A stretch of 6,173 nt of DNA from the NCBI GenBank assembly GCA_021826765.1, contig JAKAYK010000062.1, forward strand, positions 1 through 6,173. Direction: 5' to 3'. Under the pieces are notes generated by a model. That model saw nothing but the letters and a program-made list of their open reading frames with translations. It searched no databases and had not been told where the DNA came from. Positions 1-5,527 of the stretch are shown in pieces. Both the position numbers and the translations under genes were made by a program. Numbering within the stretch: the stretch's first letter is position 1; every line of letters starts with the position of its first letter. This DNA is from Thermoplasmata archaeon (lineage in GTDB: Archaea; Thermoplasmatota; Thermoplasmata; Thermoplasmatales; Thermoplasmataceae).

Positions 1-612
1 GGATTCCTGACAGGTATCATGCTTTCGCATGGATTAAGCGTGACTGCCATAGAATCGGATCACAGGTTTGTGGGCATTCTGAATTCAAACTTCAGGGAAT
101 ACGTAACAGAGGGGAAGCTGAAAATATTCCATGCAAATTTTCTGGAAATAGATCTTGGAGAAATTGATCACAAGTACATTGTGGGAAACATACCATACTC
201 CATATCTTCGCCCATAATGGAGAGACTCATGGACCTTGATTTTGACCGGGCCCTCTTCATGGTTCAGCTTGAATTTGCAAAACGGATGGTTGCAACGTCA
301 GGCACAAAAGATTATTCCCGATTGAGTGTTTTCTGCAGCCTGAATTTCAATGTCCGGCTGGAAAAGAAAGTTTCAAGAAACTCCTTCAGCCCAATCCCGA
401 AAGTTGACAGTGCAATTGTTAGCATCTCAAAAAAAATCAGGAATGACAATATCCCATGGGAATATGCTGACGGCTTCATAAAAGAAATGTTCTCAAGGAA
501 AAGAAAGAAAATAGGTTTGGAATATGGTGGTGAAAAATATGCTGATCTGCGGATAGATCAGCTATCATCTGAACAGATATGGGAGATTATTTCTTATCTT
601 TATCATCACTGA
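1..612 (+). CDS. ksgA: Ribosomal RNA small subunit dimethyladenosine transferase KsgA/Dim1 (5' end missing)
   Basis: KsgA/Dim1 uses S-adenosylmethionine to dimethylate two adjacent adenines in the helix 45 loop near the 3' end of 16S rRNA, a late step in small-subunit assembly. The reading frame is open from base 1, so the gene begins upstream; an ATG at 19 lies inside motif I and is not the start. The visible 203 residues begin at the end of the SAM-binding loop (GFLTGIMLSHG, then AIESD). They continue with the catalytic NIPY motif (visible residues 63-66), the family block QLEFAKRM, the YSRLSV segment, FSPIPKVDSAI, and a basic C-terminal MFSRKRKK helix. About 60 N-terminal residues should be missing. 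One oddity is the segment that is usually HGDAL, which reads HANFL here, with Asn in place of the Asp that normally contacts the SAM adenine. The 3' end overlaps the convergent stomatin gene by 26 bp. Family assignment is secure from motif order. Confidence 0.95.
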   Translation, partial: GFLTGIMLSHGLSVTAIESDHRFVGILNSNFREYVTEGKLKIFHANFLEIDLGEIDHKYIVGNIPYSISSPIMERLMDLDFDRALFMVQLEFAKRMVATSGTKDYSRLSVFCSLNFNVRLEKKVSRNSFSPIPKVDSAIVSISKKIRNDNIPWEYADGFIKEMFSRKRKKIGLEYGGEKYADLRIDQLSSEQIWEIISYLYHH

Positions 613-1414
613 TTTGGGTGAACTTGTCTGCTTGGGCCTTTGCAAACTCACTTATTCCAAAGGTTGAAATGCCCGCAGTCAAGGTGTTTGCAGGGATCAT
701 CATAAGCGTTCCCTTGCCCTCAAGTCCAATTTCATAAAGTATGTTCATCCATCTTAGCTGAAGTGCAGACGGATTGTCTGCATACATCTTTGATGCTTCA
801 ACCATCTTCTGTGCAGCCTCAACCTCAGCCAGTGCGAGAGTAACTCTCGATCTTCTCTCCCTCTCAGCAGATGCCTGTCTTGACATGGCTTCCTGAAGTG
901 ACTGAGGAACAATGACATCCCTGATTTCCACAGCTGTTACCTTCACTCCCCAGTGTTCTGTCTTCTGGTCTATGATCTCCCTTGCACTTTCCCCTACTTT
1001 CTCTCTTTCTGAAAGAATATCATCAAAGGAGTATTTTCCAATGACTTCCCTCAGGGTTGTCTGGGCAGACAGTGAGGTTGCAGTTACCATATTCTCGATA
1101 TTGAGAATTGCCTTCTGAGGATCAATCACCTGGTAATACATGACTGAATCACAGTTTACCGGAACATTGTCGTTTGTGAATGTTGCCTCTGTCTTGAATG
1201 CCTGAGCCTGTACTCTCGTGGATATGACTATTGGTATCTTGCTTATGAATGGAGTCACGTATATGATTCCTGGCCCCTTGATACCTGCGAATCTTCCCAG
1301 GGTAAGAACTGGGGCCCTCTGCCACTCTTTAAGGATATGCAATCCAGAAAGCAAAATCAAAACTATTACAATCAGGATAAATATCAAAAATCCTTCCAAT
1401 GCTGTAAATGCCAT
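587..1414 (-). CDS. Stomatin-like SPFH/band 7 membrane protein
   Basis: A 275-residue protein with one N-terminal hydrophobic segment (about residues 7-27), then a band 7/SPFH domain (about 30-190). The C-terminal part is helical and Ala/Glu-rich and ends in a charged tail (SDDKDKK). Typical stomatin features are PGI..VTPFI near 48-57, the V.C...MYYQV.DP strand (86-99), TTLREVIG (119-126), and the block WGVKVTAVEIRDVIVP followed by ASAERERRSR (155-190). Stomatins form large ring-like homo-oligomers at the membrane and are thought to organise membrane domains or control a partner protease. In many archaea the partner is an adjacent NfeD/STOPP serine protease gene, but none lies next to this gene in the window. 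The gene stands alone: its promoter lies after the Pelota terminator and its end overlaps ksgA. The start is set by an archaeal promoter about 25 bp upstream. Family is clear; physiological role is unknown. Confidence 0.92.
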   Translation of the reverse strand: MAFTALEGFLIFILIVIVLILLSGLHILKEWQRAPVLTLGRFAGIKGPGIIYVTPFISKIPIVISTRVQAQAFKTEATFTNDNVPVNCDSVMYYQVIDPQKAILNIENMVTATSLSAQTTLREVIGKYSFDDILSEREKVGESAREIIDQKTEHWGVKVTAVEIRDVIVPQSLQEAMSRQASAERERRSRVTLALAEVEAAQKMVEASKMYADNPSALQLRWMNILYEIGLEGKGTLMMIPANTLTAGISTFGISEFAKAQADKFTQISDDKDKK

Positions 1415-1434
1415 ATACCTAGATCAGTTACACT

Positions 1435-1449
1435 ATTAATAATCTTTTT
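1435..1449 (-). promoter_or_regulatory. BRE/TATA promoter of the stomatin gene
   Basis: Read on the minus strand, a purine-rich BRE-like AAAAAG (1449-1444) is followed by ATTATTAAT (1443-1435). The box centre is about 25 bp before the ATG at 1414, the spacing expected when transcription starts at or next to the start codon. No convincing Shine-Dalgarno sequence precedes the ATG, which fits a leaderless transcript. Assigned by pattern and spacing only. Confidence 0.55.
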
Positions 1450-1462
1450 GCATTTATATTTT

Positions 1463-1473
1463 AAAAAATAAAA
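1463..1473 (-). terminator. T-tract terminator after pelA
   Basis: Three bases after the Pelota stop codon the minus strand carries TTTTATTTTTT. Oligo-T runs without a strong hairpin are the usual intrinsic termination signal in archaea. The stomatin promoter begins about 14 bp further on, so the two transcription units are probably separated here. Confidence 0.5.
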
Positions 1474-1475
1474 TT

Positions 1476-2498
1476 TTAAATCCTGTAACGGAGAAGTGCA
1501 ACAGACCCACCAAATCCAATTATGGTTCTGGAAAATTCTCCGTGCTCGCTTGCAATGATGACCTCCGCACCACTTTTTGATACAGTGTCCATGAGTTTCC
1601 TGACCCATTCTTCCCTGACGAATGTTTCCAGTACCATGAGCCTTGATATTGCACCTGCCTTTGCATATTTTTCAAGTTCCTGGGGCCCGTATGTGCAGTT
1701 TCCGTTCCTTCCAAGTTCCTTTAGAAAGTCTTCCATAAATATCTTCTCCCTGGTCAGCCTGGAATCTCCAATGAAATTTCTCACATTTTCAAGGCCAATG
1801 ATCTCATAAATTGCCCCTTCGGTGTTTCCTGTTGACTGCACCTGCATGAAAGATCTTCCTGTTTTCTTCTCTTTTGTATACTCAAGGAAATATGCACCCT
1901 CGAACCCGGGGCCCGTGATCACAACAGGTTTGTTGCCTTCCGTTGATTCAATTACCTTCATGATCTCTGCGAAGTATGTGTTTCTTGAGTAATTTGAGGC
2001 ATAGCTTTTCCCGCTTTTTCCGGAAAATATTGTTGCAGCATTATGGATACCGTAATCTCTCAGGATCGAAACAGAGGCCCCTTCATCATCCATCACGACA
2101 AATATGCATCCTCCACTGCTTTTCATCATTGCTTCCCTGAGCATCTCTCCTGAATAGTCCTGCCAGTTTTCCTTCATGACCTCAACATCATCATCTGAAG
2201 ATACTGGCACTGACTGATGCTGGCCCATAAGTTCAACAGGGCCTTCCTGTATGGTGCCTCTAACTCTGATCCTGTCAGTGAAGGGCTGGAATTCACACCC
2301 CTCCACCATCACTGTGACAGTCACAGGTTTCTTGGAAGTTTCCTTTGATCTTGTCATGTCTTCCCGTTTTTCGTCCCTTCTCATGACAGTTTTCCTGATG
2401 AAGCTCCCGGGGCCCAGAATATTCTTCAGGTACCACAGATCATCCATGTTTTCAGTATGGATCAATCTCCAGTTTCCTTCACCATTTTTCACTTTCAT
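1476..2498 (-). CDS. pelA: Pelota (Dom34 homologue), ribosome rescue factor
   Basis: A 340-residue, full-length archaeal Pelota. The protein resembles release factor eRF1 but lacks the GGQ peptide-release domain. With a GTP-bound EF1A-type partner it enters the empty A site of stalled ribosomes, and ABCE1 then splits them. The N-terminal Sm-like domain (about 1-125) shows ENMDDLWYLKNIL (16-28), a basic KTVMRRDEKRE stretch and GQHQSVPV (92-99). The central domain spans about 130-245 (CIFVVMDDEGASV, then VVITGPGF at 192-199). The C-terminal domain has the family signatures TYGPQELEKYAKAGA (269-283), where a Gly/Ala-rich helix follows, and IIASEHGEF...GFGGSVALLRY (314-338). The ATG at 2498 is preceded by AGGTG five bases upstream. 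The gene follows ubiX by 29 bp and is probably co-transcribed with it. Very confident. Confidence 0.97.
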   Translation of the reverse strand: MKVKNGEGNWRLIHTENMDDLWYLKNILGPGSFIRKTVMRRDEKREDMTRSKETSKKPVTVTVMVEGCEFQPFTDRIRVRGTIQEGPVELMGQHQSVPVSSDDDVEVMKENWQDYSGEMLREAMMKSSGGCIFVVMDDEGASVSILRDYGIHNAATIFSGKSGKSYASNYSRNTYFAEIMKVIESTEGNKPVVITGPGFEGAYFLEYTKEKKTGRSFMQVQSTGNTEGAIYEIIGLENVRNFIGDSRLTREKIFMEDFLKELGRNGNCTYGPQELEKYAKAGAISRLMVLETFVREEWVRKLMDTVSKSGAEVIIASEHGEFSRTIIGFGGSVALLRYRI

Positions 2499-2503
2499 GC
2501 AAG

Positions 2504-2508
2504 CACCT
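2504..2508 (-). promoter_or_regulatory. Shine-Dalgarno site of pelA
   Basis: AGGTG on the minus strand lies 5 bases before the pelA ATG and matches the anti-Shine-Dalgarno end of archaeal 16S rRNA. This supports the start at 2498 and translation from a message that already carries upstream ubiX sequence. A TATA-like AATTATAAT (2521-2513) also occurs in the gap, but its centre is only about 19 bp from the ATG, too close for a leaderless promoter of this gene. Confidence 0.55.
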
Positions 2509-2527
2509 GTGGATTATAATTGAAGAA

Positions 2528-3094
2528 TCAATCTCTCTCTTCCTCTCTCCATCTTTTAACGAGGGCATTTTCAAGACCACAGAGGTCCATGACCCTTCCC
2601 ACCATGAAATCCACCATGTCATCTACTGATTTTGGATTAGTGTAGAAAGCAGGCATTGCAGGAGCGATGATTGCACCCGCCTGTGTCAGCCTGAGCATAT
2701 TCTCAATGGCAATCTGGCTCAGAGGCATCTCCCTTGGAACAAGAATGAGCCTTCTTCTCTCCTTCAGTGCAACAGATGCCGCTCTGGTGATAAGCGAATC
2801 TGCAATACCTGAAGAGATTTTTGCAAGTGTATTCATGGAACATGGCATTATAACCATCGAGTCAAATATGAAACTGCCTGAACTGATTCTTGCTGCAACA
2901 TCCCTGTCATCATAAACATGTTTTGCAAGCTTCTTAAAATCATCTTCTTTTCTGCCCGTTTCATACTCAATGACAGTTCCTGCATTGGATGATATGACAA
3001 GATGAATATCACATCTTGCTGTTTCCAGGAATCTCTGTGCAAGGATACTGCCTGAGGCCCCTGTTATTCCAAGGATAACATTCTTCTCACTCAT
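2528..3094 (-). CDS. ubiX: Flavin prenyltransferase UbiX
   Basis: A 188-residue UbiX/Pad1-type flavoprotein. UbiX joins a dimethylallyl group to reduced FMN to make prenylated FMN, the cofactor of UbiD-family decarboxylases. The sequence carries the N-terminal FMN-binding GITGASG (9-15), the SSNA segment (35-38) and the MPCSMNTLAKISSG block (83-96). It then has ITRAASVALKERRRL (102-116), the VPREMPLS motif (119-126) and the C-terminal AIIAPAMPAFYTNPKSVDDMVDF (141-163). Length is normal for the family. No UbiD gene lies in the window, so the decarboxylase it serves (quinone precursor, aromatic acid or an isoprenoid intermediate) cannot be told. It lies 44 bp after the surface protein gene and 29 bp before pelA on the same strand, consistent with an operon. 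The start at ATG 3094 places GITGASG at the usual distance from the N-terminus. Confidence 0.95.
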   Translation of the reverse strand: MSEKNVILGITGASGSILAQRFLETARCDIHLVISSNAGTVIEYETGRKEDDFKKLAKHVYDDRDVAARISSGSFIFDSMVIMPCSMNTLAKISSGIADSLITRAASVALKERRRLILVPREMPLSQIAIENMLRLTQAGAIIAPAMPAFYTNPKSVDDMVDFMVGRVMDLCGLENALVKRWREEERD

Positions 3095-3117
3095 ATATAT
3101 GATAAAGTGTTTTGAGA

Positions 3118-3125
3118 TAAGTAAA
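3118..3125 (-). promoter_or_regulatory. Possible TATA box of ubiX
   Basis: TTTACTTA on the minus strand is centred about 27 bp before the ubiX ATG at 3094 and follows an A-rich CAAAAC stretch. The spacing suits a leaderless start and no Shine-Dalgarno sequence is visible. The box match is imperfect, and read-through from the upstream gene would also serve. Confidence 0.3.
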
Positions 3126-3138
3126 GTTTTGTATGTTT

Positions 3139-3750
3139 TTACTTTCTTCTGTTAAACACAAAATACAGCACAAATATGGATCCGATTATGGCTCCAAATA
3201 TTGCAAAGTATTCCTCAGTGAGTGAAAAAGGCAGAATTTTAGGTTTTGACCAGGAAAATCCGGGGTATGCTCCTGCATTCAGTGCATTCCAGTTAGTGTA
3301 TCCACTCACCATGGATGACTTGTTTGCTGTGAGCCAGAATGCCTTCTGCTCATTTGATATTGAAAGGGGGCCAATCTGTGATAGTGCAACCACGTACTGA
3401 AGACCATATGGGTTGAGCCCAGTATAGGTTATATCAAAAAGAATGAGTGCCTGGGTTGTGTTGTTTGCAAAATTGTAGGAAATAATTGTCTTATTGTCGA
3501 AGACATTCTTCAATATGGATGACCAAGCCGGTGATGTTATAGTCTGGTGCTGTCCATCGATTCCATAATAATATGTAACTGCAGGGAGCGATGTTGGAGG
3601 CAGTGTTATATTCTGGAGTTTGGAGACGAATGGTGAATTCAAATTGCTTGATGTGGGCGTTTGGATTCCCATATTCCCAGAGACTATTGTCCATGCGCCC
3701 ACAACTATAAGGATCGCTACAAGTGATATTGCTACTAGTTTCTGTACCAT
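3139..3750 (-). CDS. Membrane-anchored, probably extracellular protein of unknown function
   Basis: A 203-residue protein I do not recognise. It has a hydrophobic N-terminal segment (about residues 4-24) after a single Lys, and a second hydrophobic segment near the C-terminus (about 181-200) ending in the basic tail RRK. By the positive-inside rule both ends would face the cytoplasm, leaving a loop of about 155 residues outside. A cleaved signal peptide plus a C-terminal anchor is an alternative. The loop is rich in Ser, Thr, Asn and aromatic residues and has five N-X-S/T sequons (Asn 47, 86, 96, 97, 143), as is common in archaeal glycosylated surface proteins. No cysteine or enzyme motif stands out in the loop. 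It is the first gene of a possible unit with ubiX and pelA, a pairing with no obvious functional link. The ATG at 3750 starts directly before the anchor segment. Confidence 0.8.
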   Translation of the reverse strand: MVQKLVAISLVAILIVVGAWTIVSGNMGIQTPTSSNLNSPFVSKLQNITLPPTSLPAVTYYYGIDGQHQTITSPAWSSILKNVFDNKTIISYNFANNTTQALILFDITYTGLNPYGLQYVVALSQIGPLSISNEQKAFWLTANKSSMVSGYTNWNALNAGAYPGFSWSKPKILPFSLTEEYFAIFGAIIGSIFVLYFVFNRRK

Positions 3751-3776
3751 GATGACTGAAGGGTAATATCAAATCG

Positions 3777-3785
3777 ATTATATCA
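3777..3785 (-). promoter_or_regulatory. Possible TATA box of the surface protein gene
   Basis: TGATATAAT on the minus strand, preceded by an A-rich GAAAAA, is centred about 31 bp before the ATG at 3750. This would give a transcript starting a few bases before the ATG. No Shine-Dalgarno site is seen. Pattern and spacing are the only support. Confidence 0.4.
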
Positions 3786-3944
3786 TTTTTCCTTTTTAGG
3801 TAAGTGGTCAGTTTTTGTTCACAAATGTTTGAAAAATCTAACGGTGATTCCGCAATCTGCACATTAAAAACAACAAAGATACATAGATTGTTTCTAATCA
3901 CTCTGTTTATTCAGAGAGTGAGGTGTGAATTGAGTTCAACATTC

Positions 3945-4752
3945 CTAATTGAAGGTAATGTTCACTTCGGATGATAGAAAATCTCCATACTCCTGGAATT
4001 TTTCCATAATTAGGGGCTTGAAATCAGGATGTATTTCTGTCAACGGTGTGACTTTTACATTGATCTTTTTCCCATTTTTCTGCTGTTCCCAAATTCCACA
4101 CACAAAGCCATCAGCAAGGATTGTGGCCTTTATGATGCCTGCATTTGCTGAAACCATTTTTGCCTGCATTGGTTATGAGTCCAAGATATGACATTTCCAT
4201 TATTCCAGTCCATGCTGGCCCAGTGGTAGGCGTGCTTGACCATCCTCTAGCCATTGTTCTCTCTCCTGTAATTCCCATTTTGTTGAGCTTTTCAATCATG
4301 AATTTGCCAATTTCCTTTGAAGAGATTGGCTCCTTTCCCAGGGTTTCAAGAAAGGGTTCATACATTTTCTTTATTCTCACGTCCTTATCGGGAATTCCCA
4401 ATTGTTTTGCATATCTGTCAAAACTTCTTGAGTATCTTGATACAGGTGATCCAAACACAAACGTGTAATAATCTTTCGAGGGAAAGGTATGAACTGTGCC
4501 TCTCACAGTCCAGGTTCTGGAAAGTGATCCTCTTTTCCGGAATTCCCTCCTGTAGTGATCAGGGGAAAATTTTTCAATTCTTGTCCAGAATGAGGAAATA
4601 CTTGAATTGACATCCTGAGAATTTATTCCACAGCATGAATCCGCAATTTTCTCAAGAGAACCCCTGCCGTGGGCTTTCATTGAAAGATGTTGTCTTTCCA
4701 GCGCTATCCTGTTCATTCGCCTGAGGGCCCTTTTTTCATTGGAATTGTTCAT
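3945..4752 (-). pseudogene. Disrupted AlkZ-like (COG3214/HTH_42) winged-helix protein gene
   Basis: Two minus-strand reading frames together resemble one AlkZ-like protein. This family contains winged-helix DNA glycosylases that unhook or excise bulky alkylated bases. The first frame (4752 to a stop at 4111, 213 residues) has the N-terminal region, with the family-typical R..L..Q.L, GINSQDVNSS (42-51) and RTWTVRGTVHTFPSKDY (79-95). The second frame (to the stop at 3945) supplies the usual C-terminal end, IKATILADGFVCGIW, then a strand-rich tail and a final YGDFL helix. The shift must lie between about 4172 and 4111; losing one A from the A5 run at 4157-4161 would join the frames. Even joined, the product would be only about 272 residues. 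From memory the family usually has about 350-400, and the central 'LLP.D.yllgY.dR' region is not visible, so an internal deletion is likely. The start at 4752 is chosen over the ATG at 4794 because a TATA box lies about 28 bp before it. A sequencing error could explain the shift but not the missing segment. Confidence 0.7.
4137..4170 (-). repeat. 9-bp direct repeat at the break in the AlkZ-like gene
   Basis: AATGCAGGC occurs twice on the minus strand, at 4170-4162 and 4145-4137, with 16 bp between. Each copy encodes Asn-Ala-Gly, the first in the N-terminal frame and the second in the C-terminal frame. They flank the zone where the frame changes, so they may mark a slippage or recombination scar. 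A chance match of 9 bp is possible. Confidence 0.4.
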
Positions 4753-4775
4753 ATTGCAGGTATTCAGAATTACAA

Positions 4776-4791
4776 TATATTTAATCTTTTT
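4776..4791 (-). promoter_or_regulatory. BRE/TATA promoter of the AlkZ-like gene
   Basis: On the minus strand AAAAAG (4791-4786) is followed by TTAAATATA (4784-4776). The box centre is about 28 bp before the ATG at 4752, a classic leaderless arrangement. The upstream alternative ATG at 4794 would put this promoter inside the coding region. The element nearly repeats the stomatin promoter (AAAAAGATTA, then T/A). Confidence 0.6.
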
Positions 4792-4798
4792 CAAGTTG

Positions 4799-4811
4799 AA
4801 CCAGTCTGGTT
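4799..4811. promoter_or_regulatory. 13-bp palindrome between divergent promoters (operator candidate)
   Basis: AACCAGTCTGGTT is a perfect inverted repeat with 6-bp arms around one central base. It lies 7 bp upstream of the BRE of the AlkZ-like gene and 13 bp upstream of the BRE-like element of the methyltransferase gene, so one dimeric regulator bound here could act on both. No regulator gene is in the window and no second copy was noticed. Confidence 0.4.
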
Positions 4812-4824
4812 TGTGCCTGAAAAT

Positions 4825-4840
4825 CCAAAATTATTATAAA
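4825..4840 (+). promoter_or_regulatory. BRE/TATA promoter of the methyltransferase gene
   Basis: CCAAAA (4825-4830) followed by TTATTATAAA (4831-4840) forms a BRE/TATA-like pair. It is centred about 22-25 bp before the ATG at 4859 and about 31-33 bp before a second in-frame ATG at 4868. No Shine-Dalgarno site precedes either, so a leaderless transcript beginning near 4859 is the best reading. Confidence 0.5.
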
Positions 4841-4858
4841 GGGTACATTTATTGTATA

Positions 4859-5455
4859 ATGAATAGTATGCATAGAGAAAATCATGAGCATCATCACCAT
4901 TTCAATTATGCCGAAATGTATGAAAGATCCAAGTCTATGTACAACGTTCCAGAAATAATGGAAAAAATTAACATTAGGGAGGGAAGCCATATTGCAGAAC
5001 CTGGATGTGGTCCCGGATTTTTCACAATTCCTCTTGCAGAGAGAGTCTTTCCATCTGGAAAGGTCTATGCAATAGACTCTAATTATGAGGCTCTATCCAT
5101 CCTGAAAAAGCACATTAGGGACAGGCATGAGTTACATGGCACAATTGAAGTTCACCATGCAAACATGATTCACACCAGCCTTGGAGATCATTCAGTGGAT
5201 TGCATATTCCTTGCAAACGTTTTCCATGATATTGAGGATAAAGCTGCATTCGCTGTGGAGGCAAAAAGAATTCTCAAAAAAGGTGGAAGGATAATTGATT
5301 TCGACTGGAGCAAATCTGAAACTGGTTTTGGCCCCCCGAATGAGATCAGGATCGATATGGACAGGGCGCAGGAAATTTTCAGGAATCTTGATTTCAGTGT
5401 AGAACGTGCATTTGAACTAGGGTTGGACCACTACTGCATCATATTGAGAGACTGA
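4859..5455 (+). CDS. Class I SAM-dependent methyltransferase with histidine-rich N-terminus
   Basis: A 198-residue Rossmann-fold methyltransferase of the UbiE/methyltransf_11 type; the substrate is unknown. Motif I is AEPGCGPGFFTIPLAE (46-61), the SAM-binding glycine loop. VYAIDS (69-74) gives the acidic residue (D73) that should hold the SAM ribose. HHANMIHTSL (99-108) and DCIFLANVFHDIED (114-127) correspond to motifs III-IV, and RILKKGGRIIDFDW (137-150) to the post-motif strand. The first 30 residues contain H5, H9 and H11-H14 (HEHHHHF), a natural histidine cluster that might bind metal, before a YER...Y helix typical of the N-terminal cap. The frame is open upstream to 4739, but the promoter at 4825-4840 and the motif spacing favour ATG 4859 (or 4868). 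The gene diverges from the AlkZ-like gene across 106 bp. Small-molecule targets such as quinones or metalloids are possible, but nothing here decides. Confidence 0.88.
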   Translation: MNSMHRENHEHHHHFNYAEMYERSKSMYNVPEIMEKINIREGSHIAEPGCGPGFFTIPLAERVFPSGKVYAIDSNYEALSILKKHIRDRHELHGTIEVHHANMIHTSLGDHSVDCIFLANVFHDIEDKAAFAVEAKRILKKGGRIIDFDWSKSETGFGPPNEIRIDMDRAQEIFRNLDFSVERAFELGLDHYCIILRD

Positions 5456-5483
5456 AAAAATTTGAAGGTATACCAAAAAATTT

Positions 5484-5499
5484 CTTTTCTTATGAAAAG
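5484..5499. repeat. Inverted repeat overlapping the BRE of the next gene
   Basis: CTTTTC (5484-5489) and GAAAAG (5494-5499) are perfect inverted copies around the four bases TTAT. The right arm is also the purine-rich element expected to be the BRE of the 5528 gene. It could be an operator, or a weak hairpin ending the methyltransferase message 29 bp after its stop. An 8-bp palindrome GGTATACC lies just upstream at 5467-5474. Short AT-rich repeats of this size can arise by chance. Confidence 0.3.
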
Positions 5500-5507
5500 T
5501 TAATAAT
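5494..5507 (+). promoter_or_regulatory. BRE/TATA promoter of the 5528 gene
   Basis: GAAAAG (5494-5499) followed by TTAATAAT (5500-5507) is centred about 25 bp before the ATG at 5528, with no Shine-Dalgarno site in between. This implies a separate leaderless transcript rather than read-through from the methyltransferase gene 72 bp upstream. Confidence 0.5.
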
Positions 5508-5527
5508 TTATTCTCTTATTATACAGT

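Noticed and set aside
3491..3901. 136-residue minus-strand frame overlapping the surface protein gene
   Set aside because: It is a shadow frame over most of its length: the overlapping frame has clear membrane segments and sequons, while this one shows no domain.
3899..3920. Stem CACTCT/AGAGTG with a 10-base loop, downstream of the AlkZ-like gene
   Set aside because: It could be a terminator hairpin on the minus strand, but no T-tract follows and the stem is only 6 bp; too weak to call.
3825..3974. 49-codon plus-strand frame in the 194-bp gap between the surface protein and the AlkZ-like gene
   Set aside because: It has no TATA box at the right distance, no Shine-Dalgarno site and no recognisable protein features, and it runs antisense into the AlkZ-like 3' end.
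4111..4172. Programmed ribosomal frameshift joining the two AlkZ-like frames
   Set aside because: The A5 run is not accompanied by a clear slippery heptamer or stimulatory structure, and the joined protein would still lack the family's centre; mutation or sequence error is simpler.
4753..4794. Longer AlkZ-like start at ATG 4794
   Set aside because: Its first 14 codons contain the TATA box that fits a leaderless start at 4752.
4739..4858. Upstream extension of the methyltransferase frame to ATG 4739
   Set aside because: The added 40 residues would cover the divergent promoters and palindrome, are hydrophobic and unlike the family N-terminus, and a promoter sits directly before 4859.
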